A DNA stretch of 62,054 nucleotides, from the NCBI GenBank assembly GCA_036276035.1, contig DASUCM010000105.1, positions 1 through 62,054 of the forward strand. The letters are read 5' to 3'. This document shows positions 41,204-48,347 of this stretch, one piece after another. The notes under the pieces are model-generated. The model ran no database searches and had not been told where the DNA came from. It saw only the letters and a program-made list of their open reading frames with translations. The DNA comes from JACDAF01 sp036276035 (GTDB taxonomy: Bacteria > Chloroflexota > Limnocylindria > P2-11E). The translations under genes and the position numbers were made by a program. The stretch's first letter is position 1. Each line of letters starts with the position of its first letter.

Positions 41204-41264
41204 GGCTGATCCGAGGATCGACCTCGGTGCGCGGTGCGAAGAGGGTCAACACCAGCTGCGCCAC
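41181..41264 (-). CDS. 27-codon leader peptide (uORF) of the ABC exporter
   Basis: GTG 41264 begins an ORF of 27 codons ending TAG 41181; the peptide includes LVLTLFAPRTEVDPRISLP and ends FRSH. AAAGGAA lies 1-2 nt before this GTG (tight); a second in-frame GTG at 41252 is spaced 13 nt. Its last eight codons form one arm of the antiterminator. A ribosome that finishes the uORF would cover that arm and let the terminator form; one that stalls early would leave it free. No known homologous leader peptide could be named with confidence. Confidence 0.65.
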   Translation of the reverse strand: MAQLVLTLFAPRTEVDPRISLPTFRSH

Positions 41265-41305
41265 TTCCTTTCGTGATCTCGTCCGCGCGCGTGCGGGACC
41301 GGCGC

Positions 41306-41335
41306 ACGCTAGCAGGCGGACGCTCGCTCCGTCAA
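41306..41335 (-). promoter_or_regulatory. promoter of the ABC exporter leader
   Basis: On the minus strand TTGACG (41330-41335), 18-nt spacer, TAGCGT (41306-41311). Transcription would start near 41299, 35 nt before the uORF. Confidence 0.7.
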
Positions 41336-41363
41336 TGGTGAAGAGATCGCGGCGGCCGGGCCG

Positions 41364-41513
41364 CTAGCAGCAGCACGGTCCGCCGCGCGCGCAGCCCTCG
41401 CAGCAGTAGTCCCGGCCGCCCACGATCACGCGCTCCGCACGGATCGTGATGCGGCAGTTCGCGCAGCGGAGCGGCGGCTGCGCCGCGCCCATCTCGCCGA
41501 CCTGCGTCGTCAT
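41364..41513 (-). CDS. 49-residue Cys-rich putative metal-binding protein
   Basis: ATG 41513 to TAG 41364. The peptide has CANCRITIRAERVIVGGRDY, then CCEGCARGGPCCC, with nine Cys in 49 residues, fitting a zinc or other metal knuckle similar to short metallothionein-like or treble-clef peptides. A TACGGT box at 41522-41527 lies 8 nt upstream (leaderless). Four 11-bp GTTGAC repeats (41539-41577) lie immediately before that box, matching those before the subtilisin-like protease. It is thus a likely target of the two-component system encoded directly upstream. Confidence 0.72.
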   Translation of the reverse strand: MTTQVGEMGAAQPPLRCANCRITIRAERVIVGGRDYCCEGCARGGPCCC

Positions 41514-41521
41514 CGCTCCCG

Positions 41522-41527
41522 ACCGTA
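41522..41527 (-). promoter_or_regulatory. -10 box of the Cys-rich peptide gene
   Basis: TACGGT on the minus strand, 8 nt before ATG 41513 and 11 nt after the last GTTGAC repeat. No -35 hexamer is present, as expected for an activator-dependent promoter. Confidence 0.5.
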
Positions 41528-41538
41528 GGACGCCGATG

Positions 41539-41577
41539 GTCAACGGCGCGTCGACGGAAGGTCAACATTCGGTCACT
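41539..41577 (-). promoter_or_regulatory. operator array B: four 11-bp GTTGAC repeats
   Basis: On the minus strand AGTGAC-CGAAT-GTTGAC-CTTCC-GTCGAC-GCGCC-GTTGAC, starting at 41577, 41566, 41555 and 41544, exactly 11 bp apart. It overlaps the response regulator stop codon. The spacers match array A (44094-44132) closely. Tandem 11-bp repeats are typical binding sites of OmpR/PhoB-type regulators. Confidence 0.75.
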
Positions 41578-42268
41578 CCGGCGCCGGGAACTGATACCCC
41601 ACCCCCCGCACGGTGAGGATGTAGCGCGGGGACTGCGGATCGGCCTCGAGCTTGTTCCGCAGCCGGCCCACGTACACCTTCAGGTAGTGCGACTCGTTCC
41701 GGTACTCGGCGCCCCAGACCTTCGCGAGGAGCGTCTCGTGCGGCATCACGCGGCCGGCGTTCGTGGCGAGGTGGTACAGGAGGTTGTACTCGATCGGCGT
41801 CAGCGCGACGTGGCGGCCGCGCACGCTCACGCGCCGCTGTGCGTAGTCGATCTGGAGATCGCCGTGCGTGAGCACGTTCGCCCGGCGCTGGGCGGTCGCC
41901 GAACGGTAGCGCCGGAGCACGGCCTCGATGCGGGCCATGAGCTCCTTGTGGCTGAACGGCTTCGTGATGTAGTCGTCCGCGCCGAGCTCCAGCCCGCGCA
42001 CCTTGTCAGCCTCGAGGTCGCGCGCGGTGATGACGATGATCGGCAGCTCCATCCCCGACGACCGCAGCTCCTCGAGGATGCTGAAGCCGTCGCGTCCCGG
42101 CATCGCGAGGTCGAGCAGGAGCAGGTCGGGCCGCTCGTCCTCCACCCGCGCGATCGCCTCGAGCGCGTTCGTGCACTCCACCACCACGTGGTCGGGCCGG
42201 TGGAACGTGATGCCCATCGCCGTCAGGGCGGCGACATCGGGCTCGTCGTCGACGATGAGGATCTTCAT
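41573..42268 (-). CDS. OmpR/KdpE-family response regulator
   Basis: A 231-residue regulator. Receiver: ILIVDDEPDVAALTAMG, phosphoacceptor Asp in LLLLDLAMPGRDG (about residue 53), Thr in IVITARD, Lys in DYITKPFSHKELMARI. Winged helix: ALTPIEYNLLYHLATNAGRV and YVGRLRNKLEADPQSPRYIL followed by TVRGVGYQF. It is translated after its kinase with a 4-bp overlap. Both flanking promoters (41539-41577, 44094-44132) carry near-identical 11-bp repeat arrays, so it probably activates them. The DNA-binding half resembles KdpE; no kdp genes are present. Confidence 0.95.
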   Translation of the reverse strand: MKILIVDDEPDVAALTAMGITFHRPDHVVVECTNALEAIARVEDERPDLLLLDLAMPGRDGFSILEELRSSGMELPIIVITARDLEADKVRGLELGADDYITKPFSHKELMARIEAVLRRYRSATAQRRANVLTHGDLQIDYAQRRVSVRGRHVALTPIEYNLLYHLATNAGRVMPHETLLAKVWGAEYRNESHYLKVYVGRLRNKLEADPQSPRYILTVRGVGYQFPAPE

Positions 42269-44046
42269 CCGACCGCTCCGGCGGCGGCCGGGACGGGCTC
42301 GTGCGGAAGCGCCACGACGAAGCGCGCGCCGCGCGGGCCATCCTCGACCCGGATGCGCCCGCCGTGCAGGCCGACGAGGTCCTTCGCGATCGCGAGCCCG
42401 AGGCCCGTGCCGCCGGCGACATCGCGGTCGCGCCGCAGGCGGACGAACTTGTCGAACACACGCTCGCGCTCGTCAGCCGGGATCCCGGGGCCCTCGTCGG
42501 CGACGGCGAGCTCGACCACGTCCCCGGCGCGCGCCGCGCTGAGCTCGATCGCCGCACCGTCCGGCGAGTAGCGGATCGCGTTCGACACGAGGTTCGCGAG
42601 CACCTGCAGCATGCGGCGCCGGTCGACGTAGACGGGTGGCGCCGAGGATGGCGCGATCACGATGCGCTGCCCGCGCGCGCCGGCGAGCGCCTCGTGCGCC
42701 GCCGCCGTCTCGGCGAGCAGCGCGTCGCACGGGATGAACTCGCGGTCGAGCTCGACCTTCGCCTCCTGCAGCTGCGCGATCTCGAGCAGCTCGCCGACGC
42801 TCCTGGTCAGGCGCTGGGCGTGACGTTCGGCCTGCGCGATGAGCGTCCGCGCCTGGTCCGTCATCGATCCGGCCTGGCGGCCAAGGAGCTCGAGCGCGCC
42901 GGAGACGACCGTGAGCGGCGTGCGGAGCTCGTGGCTGACCGCGGCGAGGAACTCGTCCTTCAGGCGGTCGATCTCGCGGAGCGCCTGGGCCTCGCTCGCC
43001 TGCGCGAAGAGCCGCTGGTTCTCGAGGGTCTGCGCGATGAGCGCGGCGACGGCGCCGGAGAGGCGGAGGTCGTCGTCGGTGAACCGGTCGGGCAGCGCGC
43101 GAGAGAGGGTGAACACCGCGATCGCGCGCCCGCCGACGCGGAGCGGCACGAGGATGACCGAGCGGGCGGGCTCGCCGGGCCGCGGCTCGTAGCGCGGGTC
43201 CTCCAGGACGTTCGGCACGAGGATCGGGCGCTCCTCGGCGAGCGCCGCCGCGACGAGGCCGTGCCCGAGCGGAGCCCGCGGCGGGAGAACGTCGTCATCG
43301 CCCGACGCGAGGCGGTGGAGCACCCGGTACTCATCGCGCGCCTCGTCCGCGACGAAGACCGTCGCGCGGTCGAACAGGAGGACCGCCCGCGCCGCATGCA
43401 GGACACGCGGGATGACCTCGTCCGGCGCCGCGACGGTGGCGACGACCTTGGTCGCGACGGCGAGCGCGGCGTCCTCGGCGATGCGGCGCTCGAGCCGGGC
43501 GATGAGGTCCTCGCGCTCGGTGCGGAGCTGGCGCGAGTCGCGCATGACGCGGTCCACGAGCACGGCGGTGAGCGCGTAGACGGACAGCGTGAAGAGGACG
43601 CGCTCCGGCTCGAAGGCGTAGCCGAAGGCCCGGTCGCGAAAGATGACGGTCGCCGTGTAGACCGTGCCGAGCGAAAGGGAGGCGGCGAGGGTGCCGCCCG
43701 TGCCGAAGCGGAACGCGCCGGTCGTGATGACGAGGGGCCCGAGCATGAAGGTGGTCCAGCCCGGATCGGCCGAGAAGAGCACCATCGCCGCGGCCAGCGC
43801 CGCGATGTCGCCCGCGAACGCCGCCCGCGCGACCGTCGCGTGCGCCGCGCGCGAGGCGGCGCGCCGCGAGGCTGCGAGCGCCGCGACGTTATAGAGGACG
43901 ATCCCCGCACCGAGGGCGTAGACGCCCTGCACCGAGAGCGTGGGGAACAGGGGGCCGAGGAGCAGCGCGATCGCCGCGGCGCCCCAGCGCACGCGACCGA
44001 TGGCTCGCTCGACCCGCTGGGCCTCGAGCAGGAGACGGTCGGTCAT
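42265..44046 (-). CDS. sensor histidine kinase with membrane and GAF domains
   Basis: A 593-residue kinase. Residues about 20-170 hold five to six membrane helices (MASE-like, GWTTFMLGPLVITTGAFRFG), followed by a short coiled coil, a GAF domain (about 215-345; AVLLFDRATVFVADEARDEY, VILVPLRVGGRAIAVFTLSR), the H box AAVSHELRTPLTVVSGALEL, N box LVSNAIRYSPDG, and G boxes DEGPGIPADERERVF and GTGLGLAIAKDLVGLHGG. The kinase likely senses a cytoplasmic or membrane-borne signal. ATG 44046 lies 48 nt from array A, which is oriented toward the protease gene. Confidence 0.94.
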   Translation of the reverse strand: MTDRLLLEAQRVERAIGRVRWGAAAIALLLGPLFPTLSVQGVYALGAGIVLYNVAALAASRRAASRAAHATVARAAFAGDIAALAAAMVLFSADPGWTTFMLGPLVITTGAFRFGTGGTLAASLSLGTVYTATVIFRDRAFGYAFEPERVLFTLSVYALTAVLVDRVMRDSRQLRTEREDLIARLERRIAEDAALAVATKVVATVAAPDEVIPRVLHAARAVLLFDRATVFVADEARDEYRVLHRLASGDDDVLPPRAPLGHGLVAAALAEERPILVPNVLEDPRYEPRPGEPARSVILVPLRVGGRAIAVFTLSRALPDRFTDDDLRLSGAVAALIAQTLENQRLFAQASEAQALREIDRLKDEFLAAVSHELRTPLTVVSGALELLGRQAGSMTDQARTLIAQAERHAQRLTRSVGELLEIAQLQEAKVELDREFIPCDALLAETAAAHEALAGARGQRIVIAPSSAPPVYVDRRRMLQVLANLVSNAIRYSPDGAAIELSAARAGDVVELAVADEGPGIPADERERVFDKFVRLRRDRDVAGGTGLGLAIAKDLVGLHGGRIRVEDGPRGARFVVALPHEPVPAAAGAVG

Positions 44047-44093
44047 GCGGTGGGCAGAGCCTAGCGGGCCGCGGTGACAGGGCGCATGCGCCC

Positions 44094-44132
44094 GTTGCCC
44101 GAATGTTGACGTTCCGTTGACCGGCCGTTGAG
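44094..44132 (+). promoter_or_regulatory. operator array A: four 11-bp GTTGAC repeats
   Basis: GTTGCC-CGAAT-GTTGAC-GTTCC-GTTGAC-CGGCC-GTTGAG, starting at 44094, 44105, 44116 and 44127, exactly 11 bp apart. Order and spacers match array B. A -10-like CATCCT (44144-44149) follows after the same 11-nt gap as in array B. It lies in the divergent kinase-protease gap. Confidence 0.78.
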
Positions 44133-44176
44133 CGCGGCAGCGCCATCCTCCCGCCACCACGAACGGGGGTATGGAA

Positions 44177-45940
44177 ATGCAGCCACAAAAGGCAGCCGCG
44201 CTGGTCAGCTCGCTCCTTCTCGCGCTCGCGGTCTCGCTCGCGCCGCTCGGCGGGCAGGCCGCCGCCCAGGCGAGGATCGATCCGACGCTCCAGGCCGCCA
44301 TCCAGCAGGGCGGCACGGTCGCCGCCATCGCGATGTTCGACCATCCGGTCACCGCGATCGACAAGGCACGCCTCCAGGCGGCCGGCGCGACGACGGTCGT
44401 GCCGTACACGCGCTGGCCGTGGGCCGGCGTGATCGGTCCGGCAGGCGCGATCCAGGCGATCGCCGGGTTCGCCGACGTCCGCGAGATGCAGTTCGCGCCG
44501 GACATCGACTTCTACCTGCACGAGAGCGTGAAGCTCATCGGCGCGGACCGCGCGTGGGCGCCGAAGTCGGCTGGCGGGCTCGGCACGACGGGCGCCGGCA
44601 TCGGCGTCGCGATCGTCGACTCCGGGATCAACGCCACGCACCCTGATCTCGCGAAGCGCGTCGTGAAGAACCTGAAGTTCGTCGCCGACTACGTCGTCGA
44701 GACGAACGACTCCGACACGACGAGCGGACACGGCACGCACGTGGCGGGTACCGTCGCGGGCGACGGCACCGCCTCCAAGACGGGGACCTCGGCCGACCTC
44801 GGCGGCTACGGCTACTACACCGGCGTCGCCCCGGGGGCGGACCTCATCGGCCTCGGCGTCGGCGACGGCCGCAACATCATCTGGTCGCTCTCCGCGTTCA
44901 ACTGGATCGCCGACAACCACCGCGCGTACAACATCCGCGTCGTCTCCAACTCCTGGGGCGCGGCGGGCGGAGGGCCGTACAACCCGTCCTCGTCGATCAG
45001 CGTCGCGGCGGAGTCGCTCGCGGACCTCGGGATCACCGTTGTCTTCGCCGCCGGGAACGACGGCGTGAACTCCGGCACGACCTCGAGCGCGAACAACACG
45101 CTCAGCTCCTACTGCGGCGGGCGCGTCATCTGCGTCGCCTCCGGGACGAAGGACCGGACCCTCTCGAGCTTCTCGTCGACCGGCGCGCCGGACAACAGCC
45201 GGACGCCGACGCTCACGGCGCCCGGCACGCGCATCTGCGCGACGCGGAACCCTCACGGCATCACGACCGGCTCCCAGGCCGACGCGGGCCTGTTCGCGGA
45301 CACGCCGGCCGTGCGGCCCGAGTGGCTGCCCTACTACACCTGCATCAGCGGGACGAGCATGGCCACGCCGCACGTGTCCGCGACCGTCGCACTCATGCTC
45401 CAGCTGAACCCGGCGCTCACGCCGGTCGACATCGCGCGCGTGCTCGGCGCGACCGCGAGCGTCATGCCCGGCTATCAGCCGTACCAGGTCGGCGCGGGCT
45501 ACCTCGACGCCTACGCCGCCGCCGCGATGGCAAAGAAGACGCGCAGCACGGGCACCTGCAGGACGAAGAGCGGGAAGCAGCTCGCGACCGTCATCACGAG
45601 CGAGAGCTACAGCGGCACCATCGGGGTAGGCGTCGCCGACGCCGGCGCGGCCGCCCACGACCTGTACCCGTTCACCGTCGGGACGAAGGCGATCCGCGTG
45701 ACCGTGACCATCAACTGGACGACGCCCCAGGATCTGGACCTGCGCGTCCTCTACCCGGACGGGACGCAGGCCTCGTCATCCGGCAACTTCCCGGGCGTCA
45801 CCACGGAGACCGCCACGAAGAGCGACGGCGACTGCAGCGGCTCTCTGCCGGCGGGCCAGTGGACCGCCGACGCGGTCGGCTACGCGACCGTGGCGGAGAG
45901 CTACACCGGCATCATCGAGGTGGAGTACCTCGCGCGCTGA
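44177..45940 (+). CDS. secreted subtilisin-like serine protease (S8)
   Basis: A 587-residue exported protease. Signal peptide about 1-31 (SSLLLALAVSLAPLGGQAAA), a short inhibitor-like propeptide, and an S8 catalytic domain with Asp148 (AIVDSGINATHPDL), His185 (SGHGTHVAGT) and Ser394 (SGTSMATPHVSATVA). The C-terminal ~120 residues (TINWTTPQDLDLRVLYPDGT and AESYTGIIEVEYLAR) resemble a pre-peptidase (PPC-like) beta domain. ATG 44177 is preferred to ATG 44171 because GGGGG is 7 nt upstream. It is preceded by the four-repeat array A, so it is a likely target of the adjacent two-component system. Confidence 0.95.
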   Translation: MQPQKAAALVSSLLLALAVSLAPLGGQAAAQARIDPTLQAAIQQGGTVAAIAMFDHPVTAIDKARLQAAGATTVVPYTRWPWAGVIGPAGAIQAIAGFADVREMQFAPDIDFYLHESVKLIGADRAWAPKSAGGLGTTGAGIGVAIVDSGINATHPDLAKRVVKNLKFVADYVVETNDSDTTSGHGTHVAGTVAGDGTASKTGTSADLGGYGYYTGVAPGADLIGLGVGDGRNIIWSLSAFNWIADNHRAYNIRVVSNSWGAAGGGPYNPSSSISVAAESLADLGITVVFAAGNDGVNSGTTSSANNTLSSYCGGRVICVASGTKDRTLSSFSSTGAPDNSRTPTLTAPGTRICATRNPHGITTGSQADAGLFADTPAVRPEWLPYYTCISGTSMATPHVSATVALMLQLNPALTPVDIARVLGATASVMPGYQPYQVGAGYLDAYAAAAMAKKTRSTGTCRTKSGKQLATVITSESYSGTIGVGVADAGAAAHDLYPFTVGTKAIRVTVTINWTTPQDLDLRVLYPDGTQASSSGNFPGVTTETATKSDGDCSGSLPAGQWTADAVGYATVAESYTGIIEVEYLAR

Positions 45941-45967
45941 GCCCTGCGCATCCCTTCCCTACCCCCA

Positions 45968-46006
45968 ACACGAAGGAGGCCCGCCGACGGCGGGCCTCCT
46001 TCGTGT
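45968..46006. terminator. bidirectional terminator between protease and small membrane protein
   Basis: A perfect 18-bp stem (45968-45985 with 45989-46006) with a 3-nt loop lies between convergent genes. U-runs on either side are modest. Confidence 0.75.
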
Positions 46007-46019
46007 CGTATCCGGACCG

Positions 46020-46169
46020 TCAGGCGACCCTGCGGCCGGTGATGAGCTGGTAGACGAGCACGATGAGCGCGATGACGAGGAGCAGGTGGACAATCGCGCC
46101 GAGGTTCGGCAGCGCCACGATGCCGAGAAGCCAGAGGATCAAGAGGACCGCGATGATCGTCCAGAGCAA
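46020..46169 (-). CDS. lmo0937/DUF5670-like membrane peptide
   Basis: A 49-residue peptide with two helices. Start TTG 46169 follows AAGGAGGTGA by 5 nt and gives MLWTIIAVLLILWLLGIVAL at the N-terminus, the typical start of the small lmo0937 family; the rest is NLGAIVHLLLVIALIVLVYQ. Longer starts (ATG 46205) would place the ribosome site inside the gene. Function is unknown; the family is often stress-linked. It is convergent with the protease gene. Confidence 0.75.
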   Translation of the reverse strand: MLWTIIAVLLILWLLGIVALPNLGAIVHLLLVIALIVLVYQLITGRRVA

Positions 46170-46258
46170 CCGGGTCACCTCCTTCCGGAGGGCCGGTATT
46201 CGCACGACCCGTGCCAGCCGGTCAGTCGGGCGGGCGGGCGGGCGAGCGGTGCCTCCGG

Positions 46259-46642
46259 CTAGGCCGACGCCGGCCCGGAGTGCTGCTGCACCAGCTGCAG
46301 CAGGTCGTCGAGCTGGAACGGTTTCGCAAGGAAGCCGTCCGCGCCGATCTCCTTCGCGTCCTTGGCCACGTCGAGCGCTGCCGTGACGATGACGATCGGG
46401 GCGTGCGGGCCCGGCCGCTGGCGGTAGGTGCGGGCGAACTCCCAGCCATCCATGACCGGCATGCGCATGTCGAGGAGGATGACGTCCGGCCGCCCCTGGG
46501 CGACCCGGTCGAGCGCCTGCTGGCCATCCGTCGCTTCCGTGACCTCGTAGCCCTCGTCCGCCAGGACCGTGCGGACGAACTCGCGGATGCCCTTGTCGTC
46601 ATCGACCACGAGGACCCGGGCGCAACGGTTCTCGGTTCCCAT
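46259..46642 (-). CDS. receiver-only response regulator
   Basis: A 127-residue CheY-like protein with no output domain. ARVLVVDDDKGIREFVRTVL, phosphoacceptor Asp in VILLDMRMPVMDG, Thr in VIVTAAL and Lys in GFLAKPF are intact. ATG 46642 lies 9 nt after TACCCT (leaderless). It is divergent from the HD-GYP sensor at 46811, so it may relay to that protein or to an unlinked kinase. Last residues (LLQLVQQHSGPASA) extend beyond the fold. Confidence 0.85.
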   Translation of the reverse strand: MGTENRCARVLVVDDDKGIREFVRTVLADEGYEVTEATDGQQALDRVAQGRPDVILLDMRMPVMDGWEFARTYRQRPGPHAPIVIVTAALDVAKDAKEIGADGFLAKPFQLDDLLQLVQQHSGPASA

Positions 46643-46796
46643 CCACGCGGCAGGGTACGCCCGCGGGGCCACCCGCGCGAAGAGGACCATCGCCTCACTC
46701 CCGTCGGGCTAGCCCCTTCGGGGCAGACGCGTATCGGACTGGCCCGCCGGAGGCAGCCGGGTGCTGCGCGTCACATCTCCGGAGCAGCGCCGCTCG

Positions 46797-46802
46797 TACG
46801 GT
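46797..46802 (+). promoter_or_regulatory. -10 box of the HD-GYP gene
   Basis: TACGGT, 8 nt before ATG 46811, suggests leaderless mRNA. No clear -35 box. Confidence 0.4.
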
Positions 46803-46810
46803 CTGGTGGG

Positions 46811-48196
46811 ATGAGGGTGGCGGGCGCGCACGGGCTCAGCCCGGTCGCGCGCTTCTCGATCGCGCTCGCGGTGATCCTGGCCGTCGCGGGCCTCACGCTC
46901 GCGGCCGGGACGACCATCCTGTTCGGCCGCTACGTCGAGACCGAGACCGCGCGCTTCACCGAGGACGCCGTCGGCAGCCACTTCGGCACGCTCTTCGAGA
47001 ACGCGGTCTTCGAACGGCCGCTCACCGCCCAGGAGCGCAACGCGCTCGAGGCGCAGGTCGTCTACCACTTCTCCGTCTACGGGATCCTCGCGACGCGCTT
47101 CTACGAGCCGAACGGCCGGATCGTCTTCTCCTACGAGACGAGCGAGATCGGCCGGTCCGTGCCGATCGAGCAGTCCGCGGCCCTGCAGTCGACGCTCGCC
47201 GGCAACGCGCCGCCGCCGGTCCGCCGCGACGTCGTCGCCGACATGCGCTTCGGGATGCCGGGCATGGTCCCCGCGAACGCGCCGGCGTGGATGGGAGATC
47301 ACAGCCACGGCCCGTCCTCGCGTCAGCCGGACGTGCGCCGCGCCGGGACGCTGGAGACCTGGGTCCCGGTGGTCCAGGGAGGGAAGACCATCGGCGCCGC
47401 CGTCGTGTGGCGCTACATCGAGCCGATCGACGCCGCGCTCCGTCAGATCCAGACCCTCTCCGCGGCCATCATCGCGCTCGCCGCTCTGCTGCTCTGGCTC
47501 GTGCTGCGGGGCGTGTACGTGCGGTCGTCCGAGCAGATCGTCGCGCAGAGCCACGCGCTCGGCCGTGCGCTCGCCGAGACGGAGCGGACCTACGACGCGA
47601 CACTGCACGCGCTGTCCAGCGCGCTCGACGTCCGCGACACGGAGACCGAGGGCCACGCGCGCCGCGTCGTCGAGTACATGGAGCTCATCGCGGAGGAGCT
47701 CGGCCTGCCCGAGGAGATGTACGCCACGCTCCGGCGCGGCGCGCTGCTGCACGACATCGGCAAGATCGGGGTGCCCGACCATGTCCTGCGCAAGCCCGGG
47801 CCGCTCACGGATGCCGAGTGGACGGTCATGCGCCGGCATCCCGACCTCGGCGCGGGGATCATCGAGGACATCCCGTTCCTCGAGGAGGTCGCCGTCATCG
47901 TCCGCGCGCACCACGAGCGCTGGGACGGGCGCGGCTACCCGGACGGTCTCGCAGGCAACGACATACCGCTCGGCGCGCGGATCTTCGCGGTGGCCGACTC
48001 GTTCGACGCCATGACCTCGGACCGCCCCTACCGGCTCGGCCGCCCGATGCAGGAGGCGCTCGGCGAGATCGTCGGCGGGCGCGGCACGCAGTTCGACCCG
48101 CAGGTCTGCGACGCATTCCTGCGCATACCGCGCGAGCGGCTCGCCTCGGTCTACGCCGCCGCGCCGCACTCTCACCCGGTGGCTGCGGCCAGCTAG
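46811..48196 (+). CDS. membrane sensor with HD-GYP phosphodiesterase domain
   Basis: A 461-residue protein. Two helices (about 16-38 and 218-240) flank an outside sensor domain (about 40-215) with TARFTEDAVGSHFGTLFENA. The HD-GYP domain (about 265-455) has HARRVVEYM, GALLHDIGKIGVPDHVLRKP, RRHPDLGAGI, RAHHERWDGRGYPDGLAGND and ADSFDAMTSDRPY, so all catalytic metal ligands are present. It would degrade cyclic di-GMP in response to an outside signal. ATG 46811 is next to a TACGGT box. The divergent receiver-only protein may be its partner. Confidence 0.93.
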   Translation: MRVAGAHGLSPVARFSIALAVILAVAGLTLAAGTTILFGRYVETETARFTEDAVGSHFGTLFENAVFERPLTAQERNALEAQVVYHFSVYGILATRFYEPNGRIVFSYETSEIGRSVPIEQSAALQSTLAGNAPPPVRRDVVADMRFGMPGMVPANAPAWMGDHSHGPSSRQPDVRRAGTLETWVPVVQGGKTIGAAVVWRYIEPIDAALRQIQTLSAAIIALAALLLWLVLRGVYVRSSEQIVAQSHALGRALAETERTYDATLHALSSALDVRDTETEGHARRVVEYMELIAEELGLPEEMYATLRRGALLHDIGKIGVPDHVLRKPGPLTDAEWTVMRRHPDLGAGIIEDIPFLEEVAVIVRAHHERWDGRGYPDGLAGNDIPLGARIFAVADSFDAMTSDRPYRLGRPMQEALGEIVGGRGTQFDPQVCDAFLRIPRERLASVYAAAPHSHPVAAAS

Positions 48197-48213
48197 TCAC
48201 CACCGTGCTTTGT

Positions 48214-48330
48214 GTGGCTGGATGGCCACGCGGCTCGGCCAGGCTTCATCACGTTGAGCGATCCCTACCGTTGTGACGCCTCGCCGGCTTCGCCGGCTCG
48301 ACCCGTCCTCGCCGCGTGCCATCCAGCCAC
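48214..48330. ncRNA. structured repeat element R1
   Basis: Arms 48214-48234 and 48311-48330 pair over 20 bp with a single bulge. Inside is a core with AGGCTTCATCACG, CCGTTGTGACGCC and a GCCGGC hairpin. The same core recurs inverted at 57073-57192 with different but also pairing arms. It fills the gap between the convergent HD-GYP and antiporter genes. Whether it is RNA, DNA hairpin or a small mobile element is unknown. Confidence 0.65.
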
Positions 48331-48347
48331 TGGAGACGGGTGCGCGT

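Noticed and set aside
41100..41340. T-box or known metabolite riboswitch in the ABC leader
   Set aside because: No T-box sequence, specifier loop or recognised aptamer core; the uORF and antiterminator explain the conserved parts better.
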